From the NCBI GenBank assembly GCA_963930655.1, contig OZ005602.1:21341840-21405839 (forward strand): a DNA stretch of 64,000 bases, given 5' to 3'. Below, piece after piece: positions 1 to 11,022 of the stretch (position 1 is its first letter; each line of letters starts with the position of its first letter). Source of the DNA: Myrica gale (Eukaryota; Streptophyta; Magnoliopsida; Fagales; Myricaceae). The position numbers were made by a program, and so were the translations under genes. A model generated the notes under the pieces. The model worked only from the letters and a program-made list of their open reading frames with translations. It was not told where the DNA came from and ran no database searches.

Positions 1-26
1 TTGGGATTTCAGTTCTTCCTTTGGTC

Positions 27-2303
27 ATGGATCCACAAAATTCCCAATTCTTTGGTTCTATTAACGAGTTCAAATTTGATGGAGAGCCCATTTTTCCTGA
101 GTCAGATCTGTACCCAAATGTTTCCAATGGTGTTAAATCCAATAAACCCTCAATAGGTCTTAGCTTTATTGACCATACTGTTTTTCCGCCTGATCCTGAC
201 TCTGGTAGTTCTTCTCAATCAAGCTCAGAGGGCGATTCTCCCTCGGATGACGGTGACTTTTCTGGTTCTGTCCTTAAGTACATTAATCAGGTGCTTATGG
301 AAGAGGACATGGAGTCCAAGCCTTGTATGTTCCATGACCCGTTGGCTCTTCAAGCCGCGGAGAAATCACTTTATGAAGTCCTTGGAGGGCAGTACCCTCC
401 ATCCCCTCATCGACACCCCATTTATATTGATCAAAATGTTGAGAGTCCAGATGATACTTTCTCCGGAAGCTTTAGTGATCACACTTGCAGCTCCAGTTTT
501 ACTAATAGCAACTCTGTTGATTCTCTGGGGAATCATTTTGAATTTGGAGAATACAAACCCCATCTGTTGAAAGATACTCTTCCCACAAACTTTACTTTTC
601 AGTCCTCTGCAAAGTCCTCCCTACCATCATCATTCAACCTTCCAAGCCGTCACACTAGTAATGGTAATGGGCTGCTGGGCTCTTCTATCAGTGAGCTTCT
701 GGTTCCGAACTTGTCTGCTGAAAGCGAATCAATTTTGCAGTTCCAGAGAGGGGTAGAGGAGGCTAGTAAGTTCCTTCCTAAACAGAAAGAAATGATTATT
801 GATCTTGAGACCAATAAGTTTTCTCCAATTATCAATAGGAAGGCTCCAGAAGCTGTAGTTAAGATGGAGATGGATGAGGGGCAGCACTCCCCTCGCAGGT
901 CAAGAGGAAGGAAGAATCGTGAGCGGGAGGATACTGATTTAGAAGATGGGAGAAATAACAAGCATTCAGCAGTTTATGTGGATGAGAGTGAACTATCAGA
1001 GATGTTTGATAAGGTTCTACTTTGTGTTGTGAAAAAAGAGGAGCCTTCTGAGTGTACCCTTGTTGAAGGCTTGGAGAATGGAGAAAACAAGAACCTTCAG
1101 CCGAATGGACAATTCAATACATCTAGTGGTGGGAAGTTTCGAGTGAAGAAACAGTGCAACAAGAACGGATTTGTGGATTTGAGGACTCTACTGGTTCTGT
1201 GCGCACAAGCAGTCTCTGCTGATGATAGGAGGACTGCTACTGAACTACTAAAGCAGATTAGGAAGCACTCTTCTCCATTTGGGGATGGGTCTCAGAGGTT
1301 GGCCCATTGCTTTGCAAATGGCCTTGAAGCACGCTTGGATGGTACTGGAACTCAGATCTATACTGCTCTAGCATCCAAAAGAACATCAGCCTCTGATATG
1401 TTGAAAGCTTACCAAGTTTATGTATCAGCCTGCCCATTCCAGAGGCTTGCAATTATCTTTGCAAATCATATGATTTTGCGTGTAGCTGAGAAAGCAGCAA
1501 TGCTTCATGTTATAGATTTTGGTATCCTGTATGGCTTTCAATGGCCTGCCCTCATCCACTGTCTCTCAAGAAGACCCGGTGGGCCTCCCAAACTACGTAT
1601 TACGGGCATAGAGCTTCCCCAGCCTGGTTTCCGGCCTAAAGCAAGAGTCCAGGACACAGGGCGTCGCTTGGCAAAGTACTGTGAGCGCTTTGGTGTTCCA
1701 TTTGAGTTTAACGCAATAGCACAGAAATGGGAAACTATCCAAATTGAGGACCTCAGAATTAAAAGAGCTGAGACAGTTGCTGTGAATTGTATTTTCCGAT
1801 TTAAGAATCTGCTTGATGAGACAGTTGTGGTGCACAGTCCAAGGAATGCTGTTCTGAACTTAATTAGGAAGACAAATCCTGACATTTTTGTCCATGCTAT
1901 TGTTAATGGGTCCTACAATGCCCCGTTCTTTGTCACGCGGTTCCGTGAGGTTCTCTTACACTTCTCAGCCTTGTTTGATATGCTTGATTCTAATATTGCC
2001 CGTGAAGATCCAATGAGGCTGAGGTATGAGAAAGAGTTTTTTGGAAGGGAGGCCATGAATGTCATAGCTTGTGAAGGATCAGAGAGGGTTGAGAGGCCTC
2101 AGACCTACAAGCAGTGGCAGGTTCGGAACACAAGGGCTGGGTTTAGGCAGCTTCCACCAGACCAGGAAGTCATGGAGAAACTAAGGTCTAAATTGAAATC
2201 TATGTACCATGGTGATTTTCTGGTCAATGAAGATGGGCACTGGATGCTTCAAGGTTGGAAGGGCCGAATTGTCTATGCTTCCTCTTGCTGGGTACCTGCA
2301 TAG
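27..2303 (+). CDS. GRAS transcription factor, LISCL/SCL14-SCL33-like (copy 1)
   Basis: Single-exon gene of 758 residues; the ATG at 27 is used because the codons before it do not add a family-like start. GRAS proteins are nuclear transcriptional regulators; the LISCL group (lily SCL, Arabidopsis SCL14/SCL33) has a long acidic N-terminus that activates transcription, and SCL14 works with TGA factors in detoxification. Visible here: the LISCL motif around residues 75-103 (VLKYINQVLMEEDMESKPCMF region), a basic stretch near residue 290 (RRSRGRKNRERE), then the GRAS domain from about residue 380. It starts with LRTLLVLCAQAVSADD (LHRI), has LHVIDFGILYGFQWP (VHIID) near 492, the NPDIFVHAIVNGSYNAPFF/RFRE block (PFYRE) and the C-terminal SAW block ending GWKGRIVYASSCWVPA. 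Length is normal for the group. A tttcag at 8-13 may be the acceptor of a 5'-UTR intron, common in this group; the promoter lies outside the window. Confidence 0.95.
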   Translation: MDPQNSQFFGSINEFKFDGEPIFPESDLYPNVSNGVKSNKPSIGLSFIDHTVFPPDPDSGSSSQSSSEGDSPSDDGDFSGSVLKYINQVLMEEDMESKPCMFHDPLALQAAEKSLYEVLGGQYPPSPHRHPIYIDQNVESPDDTFSGSFSDHTCSSSFTNSNSVDSLGNHFEFGEYKPHLLKDTLPTNFTFQSSAKSSLPSSFNLPSRHTSNGNGLLGSSISELLVPNLSAESESILQFQRGVEEASKFLPKQKEMIIDLETNKFSPIINRKAPEAVVKMEMDEGQHSPRRSRGRKNREREDTDLEDGRNNKHSAVYVDESELSEMFDKVLLCVVKKEEPSECTLVEGLENGENKNLQPNGQFNTSSGGKFRVKKQCNKNGFVDLRTLLVLCAQAVSADDRRTATELLKQIRKHSSPFGDGSQRLAHCFANGLEARLDGTGTQIYTALASKRTSASDMLKAYQVYVSACPFQRLAIIFANHMILRVAEKAAMLHVIDFGILYGFQWPALIHCLSRRPGGPPKLRITGIELPQPGFRPKARVQDTGRRLAKYCERFGVPFEFNAIAQKWETIQIEDLRIKRAETVAVNCIFRFKNLLDETVVVHSPRNAVLNLIRKTNPDIFVHAIVNGSYNAPFFVTRFREVLLHFSALFDMLDSNIAREDPMRLRYEKEFFGREAMNVIACEGSERVERPQTYKQWQVRNTRAGFRQLPPDQEVMEKLRSKLKSMYHGDFLVNEDGHWMLQGWKGRIVYASSCWVPA

Positions 2304-3420
2304 GACTCGAAACACGAGAGACCAGGCTGGTCTGTTTCCAGATATTAGGTGCAGTCTGGGTCAGCAGGAGCATACTTGATTTGCAGGGCTCCTTAACCTT
2401 ATTAGTTGATGATACGATGTCTACGTCACAGGTCATGTGATAGTGAAGTTATAGTAGAGTCTAATATAGGTAGTGTTGTATGTACGGAATAATGGTTAAT
2501 GTATATATTCCAACAAGCTTCTGATGTAGCTGGAGTTTCGCTACCAGGAGCATTTTATCAGTTGTTGGGGACGGGATTTGCGCCATTCCCCACAATACTG
2601 TTCAGTGTTACCTTCTTATTGACTAATTTTACAATATATATAGGCCAGTTTTTACCTGCAAAGACTCCACTAAAGATTCCTATGGACATGAGCCTTTCCA
2701 ATTGTGCTTGACATAGACGGTTCTTGCTTCCCCTCTTCAAACCTAACCATTTTTTCTCCCTTGCCTTGCCGATGTTATGAATTTTCCTAGTTGATGTTGG
2801 GTATCAATTGGGAAAGTTAATGTCGGGTATGAATTTTGCCTAGTTGATGTTGTCAATTGAGGAATCATCTTCGGGTCGTGTAATGTATTCGTCCATTTAA
2901 GAAAATCCTGACCATAAAAATAGAAAATGATCTGTTTGTAAGTTGTCCTGCACAGCAAAAGATCTATAGGTGTGCCAAGAAAAAAAAGATCTATAGGTGG
3001 TTCAAGAAATGTAGGAGCTGGAGAGGAAGAGGTGAACCCATCAGACAAGCGGAACTTCATAGTTCATGTTGAGTCACAAACTTTTGGGTCCCGAAAATTC
3101 ATAACAGTTTATGTTATCTACAAACCGCCACAAACAATACACATACTTTTCGGTGCCTGCTTTTGTTAATCACATGGAACTCCCCAATTATTGTTAGGCT
3201 TAATCACATGGGCGTATATTCATACCTACATATGTATACACATACGCTCCCCCTATAAATTTCTATCTAGACTAAATTACATATCCGTTAGTGTATGTAG
3301 TTTAGACTTTTCCCAAATAAGTCACTAGCGTACTTTTTTGGCCACATGAGTTCCCGAGATAGAACCATATGTCCACCTCTCGTTTTCCTACTAACGGAAA
3401 TCGCTAACGTGATTAACGAC
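2304..3420. other. 3' flank of GRAS copy 1, no gene seen
   Basis: This stretch probably contains the 3' UTR of the GRAS gene. It holds small imperfect direct repeats: a roughly 55-bp repeat at about 2770-2860 (unit containing gaattttcctagttgatgtt) and a duplicated aaaagatctataggtg at 2957-3000. No protein of recognisable family was found in any frame. Confidence 0.5.
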
Positions 3421-3439
3421 GACTACGTCATTGTCTTAC

Positions 3440-3760
3440 TCGATGTCCTTCAACTAAAATGGGTGGCCCACGCCGCATTCGATTAGGTCTGGTTTGAGTC
3501 CCAATAATTTGAGTCTAAAAATTTAGGTTTAATAATAAAAAATTTATTATATAATTTTTTATTATTATAATATTTATTAAAAATATTATTTCTCTTCACT
3601 TTTTCAACAATTCCCATAACATATCTTTACTTTATAATATTTCTCAAACCTCGATACCCAAAATTTTCACGCTCGAACATCGCATTAGATATCCTCATCA
3701 TCCGCCGAGCTTCAGTTCGGCATTTGGCGTGTGGGGCCACCCATTTTAATGGGAGGATAT
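3440..3760. repeat. Imperfect inverted repeat around an AT-rich loop
   Basis: The segment aaaatgggtggcccacgcc near 3457 recurs inverted near 3725-3750 (ggcgtgtggggccacccatttt), with about 230 bp of AT-rich DNA between. The arms are about 30 bp and imperfect. It may be a degraded MITE; no target duplication was found. Confidence 0.45.
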
Positions 3761-6700
3761 TTCGCCAGCAAAAACATAACACGTTTCGGTCTTCCATTTG
3801 ATGTTTGTATATATTTATATAGCACATTAATTCGTTGAAACTTATTAATTGAGTTAACTTATGCCATACTCTGAAGTTTCGAGATCAGAATAAGATAAAT
3901 TCCACTGACACAAATCACTACGTACTTGGACTTTTGTATATTTTATAGGGTACATTAATTATTTTAGATTGAGGCGCAATAAAATCAAGATTAGGCGATA
4001 GTGTCTGCGTTACCTTAAGTCAAAGTTGATGTAAGGAGGTGGTAATTTATGAGAGAAAATATTTTCAAATAATAGAAAATTGCTCCAATCTGAGAATGAT
4101 GTTAGAAAATCTTTAAAATTATGTTCACACTTTGGGTGATGGGTGACTAAGTTTCACACTTCTAGAAGGATCCTCTTCAATTTTTTTTTGAATAGAGAGA
4201 CCAGGTGCTGCTCTAAGATAATTGGGGTATTAGGTCAAATTCTAAAGTGAAGCCTTTTATGATAATTTATAGAATAATATATTAATAAAAATTAGTTAAA
4301 ACCTATTCTAATAGCTTTTTGAAATGTAAAATTACTTATCAAAGTTTTATATTATAGATTTGTTAATATATCATTTTTAATTGATAATATTACTAATCCA
4401 TTTTATCTTTCTTTTGTCATACTCGATCTTACATGAGATTTTATTAGTTTTAATGATAACTAAAATAAATACAACTTAAAATTAAAATTAAAGTTAAAGT
4501 TAAAAGTTTTAAAAAATAGTAATTAGGGATTTAGTGACGAAAGATAAGAGTTGAATAAAAACAGAATAGTTGAAAGAGGATTTTTCAATATTTTTGGTAC
4601 TTGACAGATATTGTCTTAAGTAATTTTAAGTTATTTTAAGAATAGATTTTTAGTTGTTAGTTAAATCTTAAACAACAAGCAATATCTAACAATAAAAAAC
4701 TAAATAAATTACCGCAAAAAATGTTAATCTAGATATGAAAAGTTAATCTCAAGGAGATTTTATATAACTTTTTATTGAAGAGATTGAATCAATTGGGGGA
4801 GACTTTATAGGATTTCTTTGAATTAATTACAATTATTATCTTTAAATAAGAAGATTTTATAGGCTTAAGTGAGATTTTATAAATACCACAAAAGTGAAAA
4901 ATTAATACTCATTCAATCAAGGAGATTTAATAGGCATCTTCAATCAATATGCTCTTTAAGTTAAGTTTTTGGGGCCTTAATATTATATTTTCTTTAAATA
5001 TACCATTAAAGAAAATTTTGAATTGGGGGCTTCCTAAATTTAGGAAAAAATTAATGCTCATTCAATTAAGGAGATCTAATAGGCTTATTCAATTACTATA
5101 TTTAACGTCATGGTTTTTAATCCTTAATATTAAATCTTGTTTAAATATACCATTAACAAAATTTGAATTAGGGGCCTCCTAAGGAGCCTTTAGCAACCGT
5201 TTATTCTGCCTATAGCTGGAGCCGACTCTAAGAGAGAGAATCATTAAATATTATAGAACTCAATATACTGTGAATTGTTTAATAAAGAGATCTACTTGTG
5301 ATTTTTTTTAAAAATAGTGTTGGTTCTCTTTTGCCTCGAAGCTTCCATGAGATTAAGCTTCCAATTAATTAATTACACAAACTTCATGCACGCTTGCAAC
5401 TACTAGTCCACCACTATTATCATCATGTAGCTAGGCTAGCCTTGTTAGAGTGGGTGGAGGCTATGCAGACAATTTATTTCAAAAGTAAAAAATAAAAAAA
5501 AGTACAGAAGAGAAATATGGGTAGTATTTGTTAGAAAATAGAAACAAATTTGACTAAACTAATCATTTTCTCTTAGTCTAATATTTTAGAATAATTAGTG
5601 CTTAAATACAAATTAGAACCATGTTCTTGAGTTTTGAATTATTTTCCTCTTGTATGGTAATTGGAGAGATAGGCTTACGTGCCAAGGAAGGTCAATGCCC
5701 CCGGCTCAATTATCTTCTTCATACATGCAAGCTTAGTCTTCAAAAGCTCTAAACCACTAGAAGAGCTACCTTACCAGAGTAGACTGTCCCCAGAGTTCTT
5801 CCCTTAGGTGGTGTGCATAGTTCCGGCCCCACATATTAAGATCCCGCAATATTTAGAAGAACTTAAATGGAAACTTAATTAAGAGAGTTTGAATAACTCT
5901 AATTTCAAGGCACGTATTTTAGTCTAAGGACAAAGTCCTCATCCCCATAATCCTGCGCGGTCAATCTAAGACTCTCCTAGTGGAGGGAATAACAACCCCA
6001 TATCCACGTGACACTTCACAACGATTAGGCTAGTGCGTAACAGTAGCATATGCAAGCCTAGTCTTCTCCTTCGTATGGTGCCAACGTCTACCAAATAATG
6101 GCTAATTAGATCCGATCTAGAGGTCTCCCAACAATCTTGGGATATGTCGGCAACTTACAGAGTATATAAATGAACCCTTTTTGTAATTGCTTGGATCAAT
6201 CCATGTAGAAACAAGACAATTACTAGAAGTGTTATATGGCCCCTCTCCCAATGTATGCGTATGATCACTAATGGGGACCAAAGATGCATTAACGATTTGT
6301 CGTTTTCCAATCGACTCAATTTATCTAATTGTTTTCTCAAGATTGAAAGGTAAAGCAGAACTGCTGGGATAAAAAAAAGAAAAAGAAAAAAAAAGGCAGA
6401 AATGCTGGGGAAGATTATTATATGGCAAAGAAATATGGTGCAGTAGTTAAGTTGCCTCCACCATGTGGATTTACTTTTTATGGAGTATCCATCAAGGAAC
6501 TGGAGCAAGATGCACTGTTTGCTGGTAAAATTAGCCCAGTTCCACGTCATTATTACTCTCACTTAACTAATTACGATATTCACCAAATAAAAATTCAAAC
6601 CTTTAACCTATTCGGTTTACCCACGTTCACAAATTCGTCCATAACACTAGAGTATATCCGTCCATATTGGGGACCAGGATCCTCAATAATACTTAGGGTA

Positions 6701-7670
6701 TTGCAGAGGGTACAACGACCTACACTTCTCTCTCTATCTCTCACAGAATTGCTCCATGTAAGGGCGGGACCCATATCTCTCTCTGCCTCTCACAAAGTTG
6801 CTCCTTGCAATTCAGTCAGCGAATTACAGGCGAGCCGGATCCGTGCTTTTTCAATACTTGGCCTATACCATACCGCTTAAACAAATCATTGAATGCATTC
6901 ATGCAACTTGAAGACTACCCGCCTGCCCCTGGTTTCACCACTCACCTGGGGGAGGACTTCCTGAATCATGACTTCTTGACTCATTCAAATTAATAACGAT
7001 AAAGATTTTTTTATATCATATTTTTTATTTAATTTAATCTGACCAGACATGATATAATGGATTGCTTTTTATTATTTATTTATTTTTTTGTAATCATTGC
7101 GTAATTTTTTGAGTGTTTTTGCAGGTAAGAAAGTGCTGTTTAGAGAGATTGTTTTTGAAATATATCTTTATTTTTTTTTGTTCTCCTCCTCCCTCCTTTT
7201 ATTTGAAAAAAACTACAGTTGATTTTTCTCTCTAAGTAAAAGATAAAGACCTCACTTAAAGTCAACTTAAGATGTGGATCAAATAAGCAGAAAGAAAATT
7301 ATCCTTACAGAAATATGAGGTACAATCAGTTGTTAACTTATTGCATGCTCATGAGGACAAAAAAAGAAAAAGAAAAGTATGGTAACCCAAGCTGTCCATA
7401 TGACAAAGACTAAACTTTATACTAATTTACTCCAAAGACTAAACTTTATATTAATTTACTCAACAAGTCATTGAGTAAGACTGAAAGAAAAAAAGCATTT
7501 TCCGATGCACAAAAAGTATAAAAATTTTCTTACCAATCAATACTGTAAGAATAAGCTCTATACAAAATTTGATTTAGAACTTTGAAATTCACTATTGACA
7601 CAAAAAATAATAATGCTTCCAACACTAGTAATACTTACACGGGAACAAATCACTTCGTACTCTCGAATTA
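3760..7670. other. AT-rich intergenic DNA
   Basis: No gene recognised on either strand. Short open frames here (for example 6422-6880) show no family motif. A degenerate tandem pair at 4890-5190 is listed separately. The rest is AT-rich with poly-A and poly-T runs, consistent with decayed transposon DNA. Confidence 0.5.
4890..5190 (+). repeat. Imperfect tandem duplication, about 145 bp unit x2
   Basis: Both copies contain a ctcattcaat-aaggagat start, then aataggc, a ccttaatatta stretch, tttaaatataccattaa, and an aattggggg-type end followed by cctaa or cctcc. Copy 1 spans roughly 4897-5045 and copy 2 roughly 5048-5190. No coding content was recognised. Confidence 0.6.
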
Positions 7671-7932
7671 TAGGGTTAATGTCACTATGAGGGTCCAAAT
7701 TAGCAAGCTTATCATATTGAGCCTTCGAACTATCGAAAATTCATCAATGTGCGCCCTCAAATAAAATCCGGTTGTCAAAATCATGCCACATGACCCATGT
7801 ACAACACATGTGACGCAATTTTGATAGTCAGATCTTTTTTAAAAGTGTACATTAATAATGAATTTTGGTAGTGTGAAAGTTCAATATGACGAACTTGATA
7901 GTTTAGTCTTCCAAAGTGGCATTGACCCCTAA
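7671..7932. mobile_element. Fold-back MITE, about 262 bp
   Basis: The two halves are inverted copies of each other with only a short loop near 7795-7808. The left end reads tagggttaatgtcactatga; the inverse of the right end reads ttaggggtcaatgccacttt. Internal pairing includes gttgtcaaaatcatgccaca with its diverged inverse. Such hairpins are non-autonomous DNA elements with no coding capacity. The target duplication is unclear. Confidence 0.7.
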
Positions 7933-8283
7933 TTTAGGGGTGCAAGATAAAAGTTTCCTCAAGTTACATTACATGTCAAAGTAATTATTTTAAACTGCCC
8001 ATCACCTGTTTGTCTTAGTAGTACGGGCGTGCGACCTCAAAACTGTGTAGATTAGACGCATAAGTCATAAGTTTGATTTCTTACGGAGATTAAATTGGAG
8101 CCAAATTTGATGTTTGGCGAGCAAAAAGTTTTCATATTTGAGTTTTTAGGAGTAAATTTTGTGAGATTGAATTTTATGGGAATTTATAAAAAGTTGGTGA
8201 AATTTTTGAAAAATATTTGATTGTAAATTAATTTTTATTAGTATGTGAAATATTGTAAAGAAAGATGATTTTATAGAGTAATT

Positions 8284-9131
8284 TTTTTCCGGAAGAACAT
8301 TTTGCACCTCGATTTATCAATTTCGTGACATTGAGTCCATGAACTTTTAACATTCGTTGATTTGCACCCCATAGCCGAGTAGCTGTTAAATGTGACGGTA
8401 AATACCCATGTGCCGTCACTTAGAAAAAAAAAATACTCATGTGTCGTCCACGTGATTCACTTATGCTTGTTATGCCCATTTTCCATTTAAAAAAAAATAC
8501 ACTTTGCACCCCGTCTTCTAATTTCGTGACATTTTCATCGATTTACACCCCACAAGTGAATTAACCATTAAATGCGACGATAAATCTATCACGTGCAAAG
8601 CCTCATGGTTCAATAGCATGTCGATAGTCGAGAGGGGGAAACAAAACACCGAATCTCTCTACAATTGGAATTGCTTCAAAGTTATAAAAAATGGTCAAAG
8701 TTGGAATCGTTTCAAATTCTAAATATCCAACCGATGAACTACAAACTAAGAAATAAATAATACAAATAACCATATTTGAAATAAAAAAATATGCTTCCTA
8801 AAATCTCTGCCTATCAGTGAAACACAATGATTTAAATAACTTCCTGATTTGCATGATCAGTGAATCACATGGGCGACACTTGACACTTAAATATCAAATG
8901 GCTTGTGAGGTGCAAATCAACAAAAATGTCACGAAATTGGAAGACGAGGGTGTAAAGTATATTTTTCCCAAAGGGTAAAATACGGGTAATGTAAACGAGA
9001 GCATGTCACGTGTATTGTCTACTGTGAGAAATAACGACGAATCAGGGTCCAGAGTGCAAATCGACGAATTATTAAAAATCGAGGGTTCAATCTCACGAAT
9101 AGATAAATCAAGGTGCAAAGTGTAAATACCC
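8284..9131. mobile_element. Nested inverted-repeat (fold-back) element
   Basis: An outer pair of arms (about 8284-8420 and 9000-9131) shares ttgcacctcgatttatc and gtcgatttgcac-type segments in opposite orientation. An inner pair (about 8495-8600 and 8880-8975) shares cgtcttctaatttcgtgacat and its inverse. The outer and inner arms are also related to each other, so the structure looks like an element inserted into, or duplicated within, its own relative. No open frame resembles a transposase. Confidence 0.65.
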
Positions 9132-11022
9132 CATAATTCAAGGGTGCATGGTGTATCACTTTTTTTAATAAAATACGGTTGGAGTTGAAAATTTTCAGAT
9201 TTTGTTATTTGTTACCAAGAACTTCCACTTTCTAAAAATTTTCTTAAAAAAATAAAAAAATTTCAATAACCAAGCATCACCTGCGTAGAGGCCGCGAGGG
9301 CGATAAGTTCCGCGCTAGCCTCTTCAAAGTTGGCTCTACATTATTAGGTGATTCCACTCCGTGGGCTTGCAGGATTTCCCTCTCTATAAAAAAGAATTAT
9401 TTCAAATTATTTTTTCTCTGATAAAAGTTAAAGAAGACAAGGTTGGAGGTTAGAACTCTCTATTTAGGCTTAACTGCATATATAACTCAAGAGGACCTAG
9501 ACAGACTTGTGAAGAACCCTCAAATTTATAAATAAGTCATTTTCGACTGTGTTTGCATTCATAATATTTCCCAAAATTTTATCTCTCTCCTATTAAAATA
9601 CTCTAATATAATCTCTCTCTATTATAAAAAATATAAAAAATTACAAAAAATATAAAAAATTACCTCTCTCTTCACCTTTTCACTAAACCCAATACCAACA
9701 CATATTCCCGTACCAAAAATATTACAACTCAAACACAATCATTTGATACCAATAGTTAAGAATAAATCTTTGGTGACATTTAAAAATATAAATAATCTTT
9801 TACCCGATCAAAGTCTCATTACATTTTAAAATTAATTTACCTCGATAGAGATGATACATTGTATCTTGGAACCTGAATCTTATTTTAATCCATAAATGAC
9901 ATCATTTTTTTCATTTTCTATTGCCCTAAACAAGTGAGCATGACAGACAAGACACTGCGAACAAACTTATTGAGCATCGAGACTTTTTGCGATTCTCTGT
10001 CGGAATTACACGGCAGGAAGAAACAGAAATAAGATGCGGTCTCTGTTATATGATTTATACTGTCCGAAATTTAATATGAATAATATTAAATATTATGAAT
10101 ATCACCTCTTATCTTTGTCTTTTTTCCAAATTGTATTCTATAATTTAGACAAAAAAAAATTACAAAATATCCTCATCTATTCATCCTTACTATTGCAAAA
10201 GATCCTCATCTATTCATCCTTATGCAAGTTAATCACAATGGGCAAAAGAAGTGAATGTTGATAGATTTGGGGATCAAATTCTCCACAATACCGAATCGAG
10301 AATATGCCTACAAAATGGTTAAGGACAAAGAGGTTTCATATCATTAGAGATCAGTCACAGAACCCGTCAGTCAACTATAATGTGGGTACTGCATATAGTA
10401 AAATGGATGGTCTAAGATAAAACGACACTTTTTTTTTTCTTTCTAAATCATAAAACGACACTTTCACTTTATCACGAGAGGCCAGAATGGCATGACGGTG
10501 GTCACGGAGCTCGTAACTCACTCCCACATTGGCCTTTCAGTGCTGACCCCTCGACCCTCGTTATCTTAAGAACATCTTGGGCTGTTTACAAAACATTAAC
10601 ACATAAACCTATGAACATGGGGTGCAGCAGAACATCTCGAGGAGTATAGGGAGATTATTTGTCAGAAGAGTGACAGCACAGATCCCCTCCGGATTTTCTC
10701 AACATATTTGAGAGACAAGAGAGAAGTCGAGTTCAGAGGATTCGGATCTCTCACAGAGGGGCTGGACTGTTCTCTTCCATTCACTTCGGTTGCTTCTCGC
10801 CTACCTAAGGTTCTTAAATTTTTTTACTTTCATAGCCACAAGAAGGGAATCATAAATGTTTGTGCTTTGTTCTCCGTTCTATCTTTTTTCTTTTTGTTTT
10901 TGCCTCTAGCGACTAGCATCGTCATATATCTGAGCTTCAGATATATCTCACTATCCTAAGCCTTGATCTGGTTTAGAGCTGTAGTTCGTTTCTCAACTGT
11001 TCTCCGATTCAGCTGTAGTCAA
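9132..11022. other. Intergenic DNA and 5' flank of GRAS copy 2
   Basis: AT-rich DNA without a recognisable gene. A 35-bp direct repeat (atcctcatctattcatcctta) occurs twice near 10168 and 10201. The last few hundred bases before the ATG at 11023 are pyrimidine-rich and presumably hold promoter and 5' UTR; no clear TATA box could be assigned. Confidence 0.45.

Noticed and set aside
6422-6880. 152-codon open frame as a gene
   Set aside because: No recognisable domain and no supporting promoter or homologous copy.
10963-11022. Extending GRAS copy 2 upstream in frame
   Set aside because: The extension depends on a TTG start and its 20 residues have no counterpart in the other copies.
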